Origin: Candidatus Aminicenantota bacterium
GTDB lineage: Bacteria > Acidobacteriota > Aminicenantia > S016-38
Assembly (NCBI GenBank): GCA_027068075.1
Contig: JAMOUJ010000009.1
Location: 1-64,000 of the forward strand
Length of the DNA: 64,000 nucleotides
Direction of reading: 5' to 3'
Shown here piece after piece: positions 10,001 through 19,274 of this stretch. The notes under the pieces are model-generated. The model was not told where the DNA came from, made no database searches, and saw only the letters and a program-made list of their open reading frames with translations. The translations under genes were made by a program, and so were the position numbers. Within the stretch, counting starts at the first letter, position 1, and the number at the start of each line of letters is the position of its first letter.

Positions 10001-10435
10001 CCTCCTGGAAAGATCTCCCCTCTCCACCACGGCCCGGATTCTATCGTAAACCTGGGTGGCAAGGAGCCGGGTGGGAAAAACCATCAGAGCCCGACCCTCA
10101 AGGAAAAGGGCCATGAGGGATCCGAAGGTGGTTTTGCCCACCCCCACCGGAGCCACCATGGCGAAACTTTCCCCCATAAAAACCCTTCTGGCCCACTGGC
10201 GCTGGAGGCTCCAGGGCTCAGAACCCAGGGCCCTTTTAAAAAAACTCCTGAACTCCTCCTCCCTCTTAAGGGCATCGCAAAAGGAGGAAAGTTTGTCCAG
10301 AGTGCCGGCCTCCTGCAAACCCTGGCAGGGCTCCTCTTCCTGGGGAAGGCAGGACTCGCAGGGGAGACCCTTCTTAAGCCTTCCGTCCTCAACTTCGCCG
10401 TAGCAGTTGGGACAGCCCCGAAGAACCTTTAACAT
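7028..10435 (-). CDS. rgy: Reverse gyrase (helicase-topoisomerase IA fusion)
   Basis: 1135 aa; N-terminal CPNC..CESC zinc finger, Walker A APVGVGKTTFG, DDID, Toprim ATDPDSEGEKIAYDL, topo IA active site ITYHRTDSTRVS. Confidence 0.97.
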   Translation of the reverse strand: MLKVLRGCPNCYGEVEDGRLKKGLPCESCLPQEEEPCQGLQEAGTLDKLSSFCDALKREEEFRSFFKRALGSEPWSLQRQWARRVFMGESFAMVAPVGVGKTTFGSLMALFLEGRALMVFPTRLLATQVYDRIRAVVERGDLSRRVFLYRPSRTSRKKLEEGDFDLLIGTNAFLQRNFEVLKNFKFSFIFVDDIDSFLKGSRGVRKLFELMGFSPREIEEAAQGKLPRKRPETVLVISSATLRPRGKNALLFRNLLGMEVQRASSSLRNILDIAERVEEGEEALKRAAELIRKMGSGGLVFVSILQGLEGAERARDFLKGKGINCVLHNELPPEDLRRGLETGEIQVAVGISHSGNPLVRGLDLPHAIRYVVHLDVPRRAFPVRVSLAPAGLMGLILALMGVFEGDQRIKALAYLKYLKKYSGIREEVLDRYPGIKKRVREIAGWLEGLLAREDFRERVNSSPDVSMSVVEGEMSVVVADAASYIQSTGRASRLVAGMLTRGISLLFWDDEKAFTSLKKRLSYYFPNQDVEFKTLEEVDLKEELRRVDEDRERAKAVLSGKVPPQVRDLFRTTLVVVESPNKARTIAGFFGKPQTRMVEGAVAYDIPLGERLLTITASLGHILDLVVERGFFGVEEVTEGFIPVYDTIKSCTEPRLQHTEFSYLKERCRGEIRDKISIIDGLRKLAFQSDEVFVATDPDSEGEKIAYDLFLHLRPYNSNISRAEFHEVRPGAFKRAVEEPRDFSESMVKAQMVRRVVDRWVGFVLSRVLWRVFSKNWFSAGRVQTPVLGWIIQREAEARRKKSLVEVEFGEFSLRFEEENLALARRIQKNWKEVEFRLEEQGEEEVSPPPPFSTDAVLEEAGAKLKFSARKTMNLLQELFEKGFITYHRTDSTRVSEAGKFSVAKPYIVETFGEEYFHPRTWGHGGAHECIRPTRALTPEEFSAMVWSGVVQFSDASGAIRLYALIFRRFMASQMRPVKVKKARLCLEASFFSRCQEVNLEILQDGFNRLIPSVKTFPPHAEITGVKVRLIPLKPLFTQGSLVAEMKRRGLGRPSTYAHIIQTLLERGYVREVRGKLKPTPRGRQVYSFLRERYPEYISEELTRRLEEVMDRVERGEANWQEVLRQVYEVKNLLQ

Positions 10436-10441
10436 AAACCC

Positions 10442-10447
10442 ATTATA
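10442..10447 (-). promoter_or_regulatory. Leaderless -10 (TATAAT) of reverse gyrase
   Basis: TATAAT-GGGTTT-ATG(10435), exactly 6 nt; no SD. Confidence 0.6.
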
Positions 10448-10503
10448 ACGGAAAATCTACCCCCCTGGAAACGATAATTCTTTCCCCCTTTACGGGAATG
10501 TTC

Positions 10504-10509
10504 TATAAT
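10504..10509 (+). promoter_or_regulatory. Leaderless -10 (TATAAT) for diacylglycerol kinase-like gene
   Basis: TATAAT-TACCCT-GTG(10516), exactly 6 nt; GTG is in frame with the listed ORF. Confidence 0.55.
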
Positions 10510-10515
10510 TACCCT

Positions 10516-11364
10516 GTGGAAAAGAAAGAAGCCGTCCTCATTATAAATCCACTGGCCGGTACCAACCGACAACTCAGGGAAGACATCCTTGAAATTCTGA
10601 ACCAGGGCTTTGCTCTGGAGGTCCTAAGGGCTGAAGACAAGGGAAAGACCCTGGACCAACTCCGCCGGATGAAGCCATCCACGGTAATAGTGGCCGGAGG
10701 GGACGGCACCATAAACAGCACCATCCCCTATCTCGTGGAATCAGGGGCTTGCTTAGGAATAATTCCCTTCGGGTCCGGCAACGGTCTTGCCAGAAACCTG
10801 AGGATCCCTTTAAACCCGCTTCAGGCCGCCAGGAAACTTTTAAAACCAAAAAAACTCAGGGTGGATGTGGGGATAATCAACGGGACCATTTACTTCATGA
10901 ATGTGGCAGGGGTGGGCTTTGATGGATACGTGGCCCACGAGTTTGAAAACATGGGAAAAAGGGGAATCCCCCCCTATGTGTATGCGGCCCTAAAGGGATA
11001 CTTTAAATTCGGAGAATTTCACTACGAAACCCAGGGCCTCAAGGGAAAGGCCTTCCTCATAGCCTTTGCCAATTTCCCCCAGTACGGAGGGGAGGCCAGA
11101 ATAGCCCCCGGAGCAAATCCCTCCGATGGTAAGGTGGATGTAATCTTCCTCCGCAAGCCCACCATAGGCTACACCCTGGGCAACTGGCCCAGGCTTTTCG
11201 TTGGAGGAATAGAAAGGTTGAAAATATACTCCAGGCTGAGGGTTTCAAGCCTTAAATTGAGGATATCTCCTCCCCAGCCATCCCACTATGACGGAGAAAA
11301 AGGCCCCCTTCTCACCCAGATCAACCTCCGGGTGATGAAGAGGGCCGTCAGAGTTCTTCGTTAA
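10516..11364 (+). CDS. Diacylglycerol kinase / lipid kinase (YegS/DagK family)
   Basis: KKEAVLIINPLAG, VAGGDGTIN, LGIIPFGSGNGLARNL; start set to GTG 10516 from promoter geometry (listed ORF begins 10498). Confidence 0.9.
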   Translation: MEKKEAVLIINPLAGTNRQLREDILEILNQGFALEVLRAEDKGKTLDQLRRMKPSTVIVAGGDGTINSTIPYLVESGACLGIIPFGSGNGLARNLRIPLNPLQAARKLLKPKKLRVDVGIINGTIYFMNVAGVGFDGYVAHEFENMGKRGIPPYVYAALKGYFKFGEFHYETQGLKGKAFLIAFANFPQYGGEARIAPGANPSDGKVDVIFLRKPTIGYTLGNWPRLFVGGIERLKIYSRLRVSSLKLRISPPQPSHYDGEKGPLLTQINLRVMKRAVRVLR

Positions 11365-11365
11365 T

Positions 11366-11803
11366 CTATTCTGTGGCTTTTTCCGTGAGTATTCCCAGAA
11401 CCTCTATGCCTTCCCCCCTGATCCTCACCAGAACATCGGAAATCACATCAAAGGTTACATCCTTGTCAGCCTTGAGGTACACCACTTTCTTGTCCAGGTT
11501 CTCCAGGGCCTCGGTGAGTTTGGGTCCAAGGTCGTCTAAGATCTTTATTTCTTCAATTCTTCCGCGGTTGGAAAGGTAAAATCTGGGTTTCTTCGTGACT
11601 TCGTCAATGGAAATACCCACATAGACCATGTTGGAGGGTTCCGGCTGATTGGCAGTGTTTATGGCCTCGGGAAGGCGAACCACCACTCCAGAGGCCACCA
11701 TGGGGGTTATGATCATGAAGATGATGAGGAGAACTAAGAGAACATCGCAGAAGGGGACGACATTAGGTTCGGATTTTACGCCAGTGCCAATATCGGCGCC
11801 CAT
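11366..11803 (-). CDS. exbD: ExbD/TolR biopolymer transport protein
   Basis: 145 aa; EPNVVPFCDVLLVLLIIFMI TM segment with conserved Asp; beside exbB and tonB. Confidence 0.92.
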   Translation of the reverse strand: MGADIGTGVKSEPNVVPFCDVLLVLLIIFMIITPMVASGVVVRLPEAINTANQPEPSNMVYVGISIDEVTKKPRFYLSNRGRIEEIKILDDLGPKLTEALENLDKKVVYLKADKDVTFDVISDVLVRIRGEGIEVLGILTEKATE

Positions 11804-11815
11804 TTTTTTACCCCG

Positions 11816-12493
11816 TTATACCTGAACTTCTTTGGAGGAGAAGAAATCTATTATTTCAGAACCTGCGTTGGACATCTCCGCGGTGAGGACTTCCACCTGG
11901 GCAAGATAGAAGTTGTAGAACCACACTGCGGGAATTGCCACGAATATTCCGGTTCCGGTGGTGATGAGGGCCTCGGCTATTCCTGCCGCCACGGTTCCTA
12001 TTCCTCCGGCTCCGGTAACCGCCATGCTGTGGAAGGCGTTGATGATCCCGAAGACGGTTCCGAAAAGTCCGATAAACGGAGCGGTGGAACCTATGGTGGC
12101 CAGGGCGTTGAGTCCCCTCTTGAGTTCCTTGTTCACCTTCACCGTGGCCCTTTCAATAGCCCTCTGGGTTGAAGCCAGCCTTTTCTCCATTGGAACGCCC
12201 AACTCTGCCTGGTGCTGATATTCCTGAAGGGCAGCCGCCACGACCTTGCCGAGGTGGCTCTTGCGGAAGTTCTTGTTGGTAGCCAGGGCTATGGCCTCAT
12301 CCAGTTTCCCTTCCTTCAAGAGGTTGGTGAGTTTGGGAGCCAGTTTTTTGCTCTGCTTCTTCACCGAGGAATAATAAAGGAACCTTTCAATTCCCACCGC
12401 TAAGGTCCAGATGGAAAGAATCACCAAGGATATAAAAACTCCCTTGGCTATCAAGCCCATGGATGACCACAGTTCTGTCAATGTGAATTGCAT
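11816..12493 (-). CDS. exbB: ExbB/TolQ/MotA family proton channel
   Basis: 225 aa; LNALATIGSTAPFIGLFGTVFGIINAFHSMA, GIAEALITTGTGIFVAIPAV. Confidence 0.94.
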   Translation of the reverse strand: MQFTLTELWSSMGLIAKGVFISLVILSIWTLAVGIERFLYYSSVKKQSKKLAPKLTNLLKEGKLDEAIALATNKNFRKSHLGKVVAAALQEYQHQAELGVPMEKRLASTQRAIERATVKVNKELKRGLNALATIGSTAPFIGLFGTVFGIINAFHSMAVTGAGGIGTVAAGIAEALITTGTGIFVAIPAVWFYNFYLAQVEVLTAEMSNAGSEIIDFFSSKEVQV

Positions 12494-12515
12494 TCTTTAT
12501 ACCTCCCTTTTGTTT

Positions 12516-13271
12516 TTATCTCAGACGGAACTTAACCGTAAGGACAAACCTTACCGGCCTGGGTAGTCCGTTTATTATCATGGGTTCAAACTTCCACTGC
12601 CTCACGGCCTCTATGGCGGCCTTGGTAAGGAGAGGATGAGGAGAACTGAGAACCTTCACGCGGACCACATTTCCGTATATGTCGGTAACGCACTGAAGGA
12701 CCACATCACCCTGCACCCTGATTTTAGCGGCCAGAGGCGGATAAACAGGGGCAACCCTCTTGATTATCTTCGGAGGCTGAACTATCGTCTGGACATTGTC
12801 CAGGTTGTCTCCTCCCACCTGAGAGAGAAGTCCGGAGAGGGAACCATCATCCACCCCTCCTTCTACTCCCCCTTCAACTCCTCCTTCCACTCCTTCACCT
12901 ATGTTCTCCAATCCCTCTATAAGGCCGGCGTCGGTGTCCTGGGGTTCCTCCTTGGGTATGTCCAGGGGAGCCATTAATTGTTTGGTTTGTTTGGACTCGG
13001 CCTTTTTCTTCTTGAGTTTTTTAAGTCTCTCTTCCAGTTTCTTGTTTATCTTCTTACCCCCCTTGGGCGGCGGAGGCGGAGGTGGAGGTGGAGGCGGTGC
13101 TAAGAAGGCTGCGTTGACCTCGTACTTGGGAAGTTTTGAAGAACTGAGTATGGGGATTATGATCATAGCCGCTATGATCAAAGCGTGAAAAATTATGGAA
13201 ATGATCCCCGTAAGCCCCGTCTTCCCTTTCTCTTTCTTAGGGGTTGAAGAAATCATCCATTCTGTAAACAT
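12516..13271 (-). CDS. tonB: TonB family energy transducer
   Basis: 251 aa; N-terminal TM, PPPPPPPPPPP run, VEGG repeats, C-terminal VYPPLAAKIRVQGDVVLQCVTDIYGNV...AAIEAVRQWKFEP. Confidence 0.93.
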   Translation of the reverse strand: MFTEWMISSTPKKEKGKTGLTGIISIIFHALIIAAMIIIPILSSSKLPKYEVNAAFLAPPPPPPPPPPPKGGKKINKKLEERLKKLKKKKAESKQTKQLMAPLDIPKEEPQDTDAGLIEGLENIGEGVEGGVEGGVEGGVDDGSLSGLLSQVGGDNLDNVQTIVQPPKIIKRVAPVYPPLAAKIRVQGDVVLQCVTDIYGNVVRVKVLSSPHPLLTKAAIEAVRQWKFEPMIINGLPRPVRFVLTVKFRLR

Positions 13272-13334
13272 ATTCTCCTCCTACTCCATTATTATAGAAA
13301 TTTTCCCGAAAAAAAACAAGCCCTTCCCCTCTCC

Positions 13335-13364
13335 TTGACAGAGCCGAATTTGAAGGGGTAAATT
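13335..13364 (+). promoter_or_regulatory. Sigma70-type promoter TTGACA-N18-TAAATT
   Basis: TTGACA 13335-13340, TAAATT 13359-13364, upstream of the 13400 gene, which has its own SD (GGGAGG). Confidence 0.55.
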
Positions 13365-13399
13365 ACTCATGGTCTTGATTTTACCAGAAGGGAGGAAAG

Positions 13400-14347
13400 A
13401 TGAAAAGAAGAAAAATCCTGGTAACCGGTGCCAAGGGACAGATAGGAAGCGAACTGGTTCCTTTATTAAGAGAAAAATACGGGGAGGAAAGTGTAATCTC
13501 CTCTGACATAAAACCCCGGGAGGAAGGCGACGCCCCCTACGAACTCCTGGATGTAACCGACGGGAAAAAACTGGCGGAGGTGGTGGATAAACACAACATA
13601 GGGATCGTATATCACATGGCCGCCATCCTTTCCGCCGCCGGAGAGAAAAACCCACAACTGGCCTGGAAGGTCAATGTAGGTGGGCTTTACAATGTCCTGG
13701 AGGTTGCCCGGGAAAAGGGACTGGAAAGGGTTTTTATTCCCAGTTCCATAGCCGCCTTCGGACCGGAAACCCCCAGGGTAAACACCCCCCAGGACACCGT
13801 ACTGAAGCCAAGAACCATATACGGGGTTTCCAAGGTGGTGGGTGAAAGGCTGGGAGAATACTACTTCTGGAAGTACGGCCTGGATGTAAGGGGGGTCCGT
13901 TACCCCGGAATAATAAGCAGTAAAACCCTTCCCGGCGGGGGAACCACCGATTACGCCGTGGAAATCTTTTACGAGGCCCTGAAGCACAGGAAGTACACGG
14001 CCTTCTTGAAGCCCGAAACCCGGCTTCCCATGATGTACATGCCCGACTGCCTAAAGGCCACCCTGATGCTCATGGAAGCCCCCTTGGATAATTTAAAGCA
14101 CCACACGGATTTCAATGTAGCCGGCATGAGTTTCTCCGTGGAGGAACTGGCCATGGAAATAAAAAAGAGGATCCCCGATTTTGAGATAACCTACGAACCC
14201 GACTACCGCCAGGCCATAGCGGATTCCTGGCCCGAATCCGTGGACGATTCCGCCGCCCGGGAGGAATGGGGCTGGTCTCCGGACTACGACCTCCCCTCCA
14301 TGGTGGACGACATGCTGGAAAAATTGAGAAAGAAACTGGGGGTTTAG
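13400..14347 (+). CDS. NAD-dependent epimerase/dehydratase family, L-threonine dehydrogenase-like
   Basis: 315 aa; [33 protein letters not shown] (YxxxK), [20 protein letters not shown]. Confidence 0.85.
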   Translation: MKRRKILVTGAKGQIGSELVPLLREKYGEESVISSDIKPREEGDAPYELLDVTDGKKLAEVVDKHNIGIVYHMAAILSAAGEKNPQLAWKVNVGGLYNVLEVAREKGLERVFIPSSIAAFGPETPRVNTPQDTVLKPRTIYGVSKVVGERLGEYYFWKYGLDVRGVRYPGIISSKTLPGGGTTDYAVEIFYEALKHRKYTAFLKPETRLPMMYMPDCLKATLMLMEAPLDNLKHHTDFNVAGMSFSVEELAMEIKKRIPDFEITYEPDYRQAIADSWPESVDDSAAREEWGWSPDYDLPSMVDDMLEKLRKKLGV

Positions 14348-15867
14348 AGTTTATAGCCCTTCAGGATCGCCTTGAGTTTCTTGGCCCTGGAGGGACTCCG
14401 GAGTTTCCTCAGGGCCTTGGCCTCTATCTGACGGATCCTCTCCCTGGTCACATTGAATATCTGACCCACCTCCTCCAGGGTGTGCTCGTTTCCGTCCTCC
14501 AGGCCGAAGCGGAGTTTTAGGACCAGGGCCTCCCTGGGGGTGAGGGTTTCCAGGACCTTCTTCAACTGTTCCTTCAGGGCGGAATGCATTACCGTATCGG
14601 AGGGTGAAGGGGCCTCCCGGTCCATAATGAAGTCCCTCAGTTGGGTGTCCTCCTCGTCTCCGATGGGGGTTTCCAGGGAAATGGGTTCCTGGGCTATCCT
14701 CATTATCTTTCTGACCTTCTCCACGGGCATCTTCATGCGCTCCGCCAACTCCTCGCAGGTGGGCTCCCTCCCCAGTTCCTGGAAGAGTTCCCTGGAAACC
14801 TTGGAAAGGCGATTTATGGTCTCCACCATGTGCACGGGAATCCTTATGGTTCTGGCCTGGTCCGCTATGGCCCTGGTTATGGCCTGGCGGATCCACCAGG
14901 TGGCGTAGGTGGAAAATTTGTAGCCCTTTCGGTACTCAAACTTCTCCACCGCCTTCATAAGGCCTATGTTTCCTTCCTGGATGAGGTCCATGAAGGGGAG
15001 TCCCCGGTTGGTGTATTTCTTGGCAATGGAGACCACCAGGCGGAGGTTGGACTCTATGAGAACCTTCCGGGCAGCCTCGTAAATCTCGCTTCCGTACCTG
15101 ATTCGGTCCATGAGTTGCTTGAACCTTTCGTAGGGAATCCCCATCTTCTCCTCCATCTTGGCCGCCGCTTCCTGGTTCCCCTCGCGGATGTAACGATCCC
15201 ATTCCCTCTCCTTCTCCTCCATCTCCCGCTTGAAGTTCCGTATGGTGCTCTTGTGAAGGCCCACTTCCCTGATGGCCTGGAGCATTTCAAGAAGGAGGCG
15301 GGCGATCTCCCTCTTGGACTTGCCCTTCTTCACGGCCTCTTCCACCTTTTCCTTGAGCCTCTTAATCCTGGCTATTCTCTCCAGGAAGAGTTTATCCCTT
15401 ATTTCCTTGTCCTCGTCGTGAAGGGAGATGAGTTCCCTCAGGCTTTTGCGTCCCTGCTCAAAATCCTCCCCGAACCCTATTATCTTGTTGACTATGTAGG
15501 GGATCCTTATGAGGGCCTTGAGCATTATGTCCCTTCCCCTCTCCATCCGGCGGGCGTAGAGGACCTCCTCCTCCTTGGTGAGAAGGCCCAGGTTGCCCAT
15601 GTTTTTGAGATAAAGTTTTATGGGATCCGTTATGACCTCCCCCTCGTCGTCCAGGGAGGTGTCGTATTTTTCCTCGTCGTTTTCCCTCTCCACAATTTTT
15701 ATTCCGTAGGAATCAAAAAGGGTGTAGAGGCTCTCTATGTCCTCCGGGTCCGGAACATCGTCGGGCAGATATTCGTTTATCTGATCGTAGGTAAGAGTGC
15801 CCCTTTCCCTTCCGATCTCTATAAGTTTTTCAATGTCGTCAAAACTTTCCCTTTTTCTCCTGGCCAT
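14344..15867 (-). CDS. rpoD: RNA polymerase primary sigma factor
   Basis: 507 aa; [56 protein letters not shown] and C-terminal region 4 [26 protein letters not shown]. Confidence 0.97.
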   Translation of the reverse strand: MARRKRESFDDIEKLIEIGRERGTLTYDQINEYLPDDVPDPEDIESLYTLFDSYGIKIVERENDEEKYDTSLDDEGEVITDPIKLYLKNMGNLGLLTKEEEVLYARRMERGRDIMLKALIRIPYIVNKIIGFGEDFEQGRKSLRELISLHDEDKEIRDKLFLERIARIKRLKEKVEEAVKKGKSKREIARLLLEMLQAIREVGLHKSTIRNFKREMEEKEREWDRYIREGNQEAAAKMEEKMGIPYERFKQLMDRIRYGSEIYEAARKVLIESNLRLVVSIAKKYTNRGLPFMDLIQEGNIGLMKAVEKFEYRKGYKFSTYATWWIRQAITRAIADQARTIRIPVHMVETINRLSKVSRELFQELGREPTCEELAERMKMPVEKVRKIMRIAQEPISLETPIGDEEDTQLRDFIMDREAPSPSDTVMHSALKEQLKKVLETLTPREALVLKLRFGLEDGNEHTLEEVGQIFNVTRERIRQIEAKALRKLRSPSRAKKLKAILKGYKL

Positions 15868-15869
15868 TT

Positions 15870-17522
15870 TTAACCCCTCATTTTGATCAATTTTTGTTTT
15901 TCCCTTAAAAGTTCAATAAGTTTTTCCGTATCGCCCACCCTCTCCGCCTCCTTTATTCTCCGCTGAAGGGCTTTAAGGGCAAGGCCAATTGAATATTTTA
16001 CCAGGTTTGAAACTATTTGTCCAGCCTCCATGGAGGGTTTTCTTCCCTCAAAGGCAATCCTTGAAAGATGGTTTTTCACCTCACCCTGGGGGAGTTCCTC
16101 CCCCCGGCTCAGGGCCTCCGCCACCTCCAGGAGGTAGGAAAGCCTGGTGGAGGCGATAACCCTCCTTTCGTCTTCGGAAAGAAGGGAGAGGAATCTCCGG
16201 GGAGACTCCGCCAGGAGGGCCAGTGCCTCCTCCTCCATGGGGGTGAGGGAAGGAATGGAGGCAGTCCTCTCAGGCCCCTGACTCCCCTCCAGCATGGATA
16301 CGAGAATCTCCTCCTCAATTCCGGAGATGTGGGAAAGTTCCGCCACTTCGTATCTTCTGGCTATGGGATCAGGTATATTCCCTATGGCCTCCAAAGCGAT
16401 TTTCACTCCAACTTCCTTTCCCTTACCCGAATAATAATTAAACAAAAAAATCACCCCTTTTTCCGCTTCCTCCAATTTATATATATAGGACGAAGGTCCG
16501 AATTTTTCCACAAATTCGTCCGGATCCTTGGCGTCTTTTAATTTAACAACCCTGACCTTTAGGCCTGCGGAAAAGAGTATGGGCACGGCCCGGGCCGCCG
16601 CCCTCATCCCTGCCTCGTCGGCATCGTAATTGAGGAAAACCTCCGTGGCGAATCGGGAAAGAAGGGAGGCCTGGCCCTCTGTGAGGCTGGTCCCCAAACT
16701 TGCCACCACATTTTTTATCCCCCGGGAGTAGAGGGAAAGGAAATCCATGTAGCCCTCCACCAGGACCACCTGGCCCTCCTTCCTTCTGATGTGGGGCTTT
16801 GACCAATTCAATCCGTAGAGAATTCTACCCTTACGGTAAATGGGGGTTTCGGGGGAATTTATGTATTTGGCCTGTTCCTGGGGGGAAACCGCCCGGGCCC
16901 CGAAGCCCACCACCCGGCCGTATTCGGTGAGGATGGGAAATATTACCCGGTCCCTAAACCTGTCGTAATACCCTCCCCCCTCCTTTCTTATAATCAGGCC
17001 GGCCCTTTCCAGGTCGGTGAGCGGATATTTATTCCCCAGTTTCTGCACCAGAAAATCCCATCCTGCAGGGGCATAACCCAGGAGAAGTTCCCGGGCAGTC
17101 TCCTGGGAGATCCCCCTCTTCTTCAAATACGAGAGCCCCCTTCCACCCTTCCACAGTTCCCCCTGATAAAGTTTCATGGCGTCCTCGGTGATGCGGAAAA
17201 GGACATCCGAGGAGGAGGTCTCCCCGGTCCTCCTCCACTCAAAGGGTATCCCATACTGGCGGGCCAGGGTTCTCAGGGCCTCCATGAAACCCACCCCTTC
17301 CATCTCCATCACCAGTTTTATCACATCTCCTCCGGCACCGCATCCGAAGCAGTGGTAAAGTTTCTTGTCCGGATCCACATAAAAGGAGGGGGTCTTCTCC
17401 TGGTGAAACGGGCACAAACCCCGATAATATCTCCCGGCCTTCTTTAGGGTGGTGTAACGGGAGGCCACCTCCACTATGTCCGCCGCTTCCTTAATTCGGT
17501 TTTTCAGATCTTCAAGACTCAT
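15870..17522 (-). CDS. dnaG: DNA primase
   Basis: 550 aa; [30 protein letters not shown] zinc finger; Toprim [22 protein letters not shown]. Confidence 0.97.
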   Translation of the reverse strand: MSLEDLKNRIKEAADIVEVASRYTTLKKAGRYYRGLCPFHQEKTPSFYVDPDKKLYHCFGCGAGGDVIKLVMEMEGVGFMEALRTLARQYGIPFEWRRTGETSSSDVLFRITEDAMKLYQGELWKGGRGLSYLKKRGISQETARELLLGYAPAGWDFLVQKLGNKYPLTDLERAGLIIRKEGGGYYDRFRDRVIFPILTEYGRVVGFGARAVSPQEQAKYINSPETPIYRKGRILYGLNWSKPHIRRKEGQVVLVEGYMDFLSLYSRGIKNVVASLGTSLTEGQASLLSRFATEVFLNYDADEAGMRAAARAVPILFSAGLKVRVVKLKDAKDPDEFVEKFGPSSYIYKLEEAEKGVIFLFNYYSGKGKEVGVKIALEAIGNIPDPIARRYEVAELSHISGIEEEILVSMLEGSQGPERTASIPSLTPMEEEALALLAESPRRFLSLLSEDERRVIASTRLSYLLEVAEALSRGEELPQGEVKNHLSRIAFEGRKPSMEAGQIVSNLVKYSIGLALKALQRRIKEAERVGDTEKLIELLREKQKLIKMRG

Positions 17523-18832
17523 AGGTTGCTATCCCAATTTGCGTATATGTCCTCCCTGGTGGGGGGAAGGTGGTTTTTACCCCCGGGCAGGTTCTTCACC
17601 AGAAGGCTCTGGTGTAGGCCAAACCTCTCAGTGGCAAACCCGTAACTGGACCCGACGAGAAAAATCTTCCATGTTCTGTAAGTAACCTCATCCACATATT
17701 GTAGAGCCTTTTCCCGGTTCTTTTCCAGGCGCTCCGCCCAGAGTTTAAGGGTCCTGGCGTAATGCTCCCTGAGGTTCTCTACATCCCTCACCTCAAAACC
17801 CACCTTTTCCGCCACAGAAAGGGTGTGGGAAATGGAGTGGAGTTCCCCGTCCGGAAAAATGTAGGTGTTGGAGAAGGACCATTTTTTGGGAACCTTCAGG
17901 GGCCGGCGCCGGGTGATTCCGTGGTTCATGAAGAGACCACCGGGCTTCAGGAGTTTAAAGGCCCTGGAAAAGTATTCCTCCAGCATTTCCCTGCCCACAT
18001 GCTCAAACATGCCTATGCTCACTATTTTGTCAAAGCCTTCCCACTCCTCCACCTCCCGATAATCCCTGTATTGAACCTCCACCCGGTCTTCCAGACCCTC
18101 CCTTTTTATCCTGTCCCTGGCGTATTCGTATTGGTTCCGGCTGAGGGTGATTCCCAATCCCTTTATACCGTATTTTTTCCCTGCGTAGATTAAGAAGCCC
18201 CCCCATCCACAGCCTATGTCCAGAACCCTCTCCCCGGCCTTGAGGCGGAGTTTTCGGCAAATGAGTTCCAGTTTGTTTCTCTGGGCCGTGCCCAGATCTT
18301 CCTTCCAATCCCGGAAGTAGGCGCAGGAATAGTTCATGAGGTCGTCAAGCCATAGGGAAAAGAACTCGTTGGAGACATCGTAATGATAGGATATGGCCTG
18401 GCGGTCCCTCTCTATGGAATGAACCCTGCCCCTGAGTCGGGCCGGCCCCCTTCTCCCCGTGAGCCTTTTCTCCTCCACCCGGGCCCGGAGTATGGAATTG
18501 AGGTTCAGCCAGAAGGATATCTTCTTCACCAATTCCCTGTACTTTTTCTCTATGTGGTCCTCCAGGGCAAAGAGCCAGAACATATCCCCTTCCACATCAA
18601 AGTCTCCGTAGATGTAGGCCTCCCCCAACCTCCTGTCCACCGGGAAATAAAGGAGCCTGGCCAGGGCCTTGGGATGGTTGAAAACTATGGTGAAAAGGTC
18701 CCGGGAATTTCCCGGGGGCCTCCATTCGGTACCGTCCCAGAGGCGAACTGCGAAGTCCTTGAACTCCGAATCCCCAAAGAAATCCCGGATTATCCTCAGG
18801 TTTTTCTCCCTGAGTTTTTCATTTCTCATCAC
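17519..18832 (-). CDS. Cyclopropane-fatty-acyl-phospholipid synthase family methyltransferase
   Basis: 437 aa; SYHYDVSNEFFSLWLDDLMNYSCAYF, VLDIGCGWGG, GMFEHVG. Confidence 0.93.
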   Translation of the reverse strand: MMRNEKLREKNLRIIRDFFGDSEFKDFAVRLWDGTEWRPPGNSRDLFTIVFNHPKALARLLYFPVDRRLGEAYIYGDFDVEGDMFWLFALEDHIEKKYRELVKKISFWLNLNSILRARVEEKRLTGRRGPARLRGRVHSIERDRQAISYHYDVSNEFFSLWLDDLMNYSCAYFRDWKEDLGTAQRNKLELICRKLRLKAGERVLDIGCGWGGFLIYAGKKYGIKGLGITLSRNQYEYARDRIKREGLEDRVEVQYRDYREVEEWEGFDKIVSIGMFEHVGREMLEEYFSRAFKLLKPGGLFMNHGITRRRPLKVPKKWSFSNTYIFPDGELHSISHTLSVAEKVGFEVRDVENLREHYARTLKLWAERLEKNREKALQYVDEVTYRTWKIFLVGSSYGFATERFGLHQSLLVKNLPGGKNHLPPTREDIYANWDSNL

Positions 18833-19274
18833 CGCCTCCCAATTTATTAAGTATGTTTTTCATCCTGAGCAAGTGGGTTCCATCCCAATAAACCCTCCCG
18901 CAGCCTGGACAGAGGGCAAATCTGGAAGCCCGGGCAAAGGCCAGGGGTGGAACCAGAACCCTGGCTTCCTCCCGCTCCATTTTCTTCAGGGGGGAATTAC
19001 ACACCGGGCACCGGCTGAAGGGATTTATCCTGTCCTCCAGATGGAAGGCCTTTATTACCTCCCGGAGCCCATCCTCCCAGTTCTTCGCCCCCAGAAGGTA
19101 ACCTCCCCGGGCCGCCAGTTCCCTGTCCCGGGTGATGAGAACCCTGTTCTGGCTTCTGGCCAGGTTCAGAAGTTCCTGGTCCGAAAGTTTACAATCAAAC
19201 AGGGTATCAAACCCCAGAATCCTCAACCAGCGGGCCAATCTTCCCAGCATGCAGTCAACGACGAATCGGCTCAT
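18819..19274 (-). CDS. Mut7-C RNase (PIN-like) domain protein with zinc ribbon
   Basis: 151 aa; FVVDCMLGRLARWLRILGFDT, LITRDREL, CPVCN...LCPGCGRVYWDGTH. Confidence 0.88.
   Translation of the reverse strand: MSRFVVDCMLGRLARWLRILGFDTLFDCKLSDQELLNLARSQNRVLITRDRELAARGGYLLGAKNWEDGLREVIKAFHLEDRINPFSRCPVCNSPLKKMEREEARVLVPPLAFARASRFALCPGCGRVYWDGTHLLRMKNILNKLGGGDEK

Noticed and set aside
12831-12900. CCTCCTTC/CTCCTTCCACTCC repeats as a CRISPR-like or regulatory repeat
   Set aside because: They encode the VEGG repeats of TonB in frame; no spacer structure.
14641-15873. 410-aa plus-strand ORF antisense to rpoD
   Set aside because: Mirror of a conserved gene, no recognisable domain; typical of this GC and codon bias.
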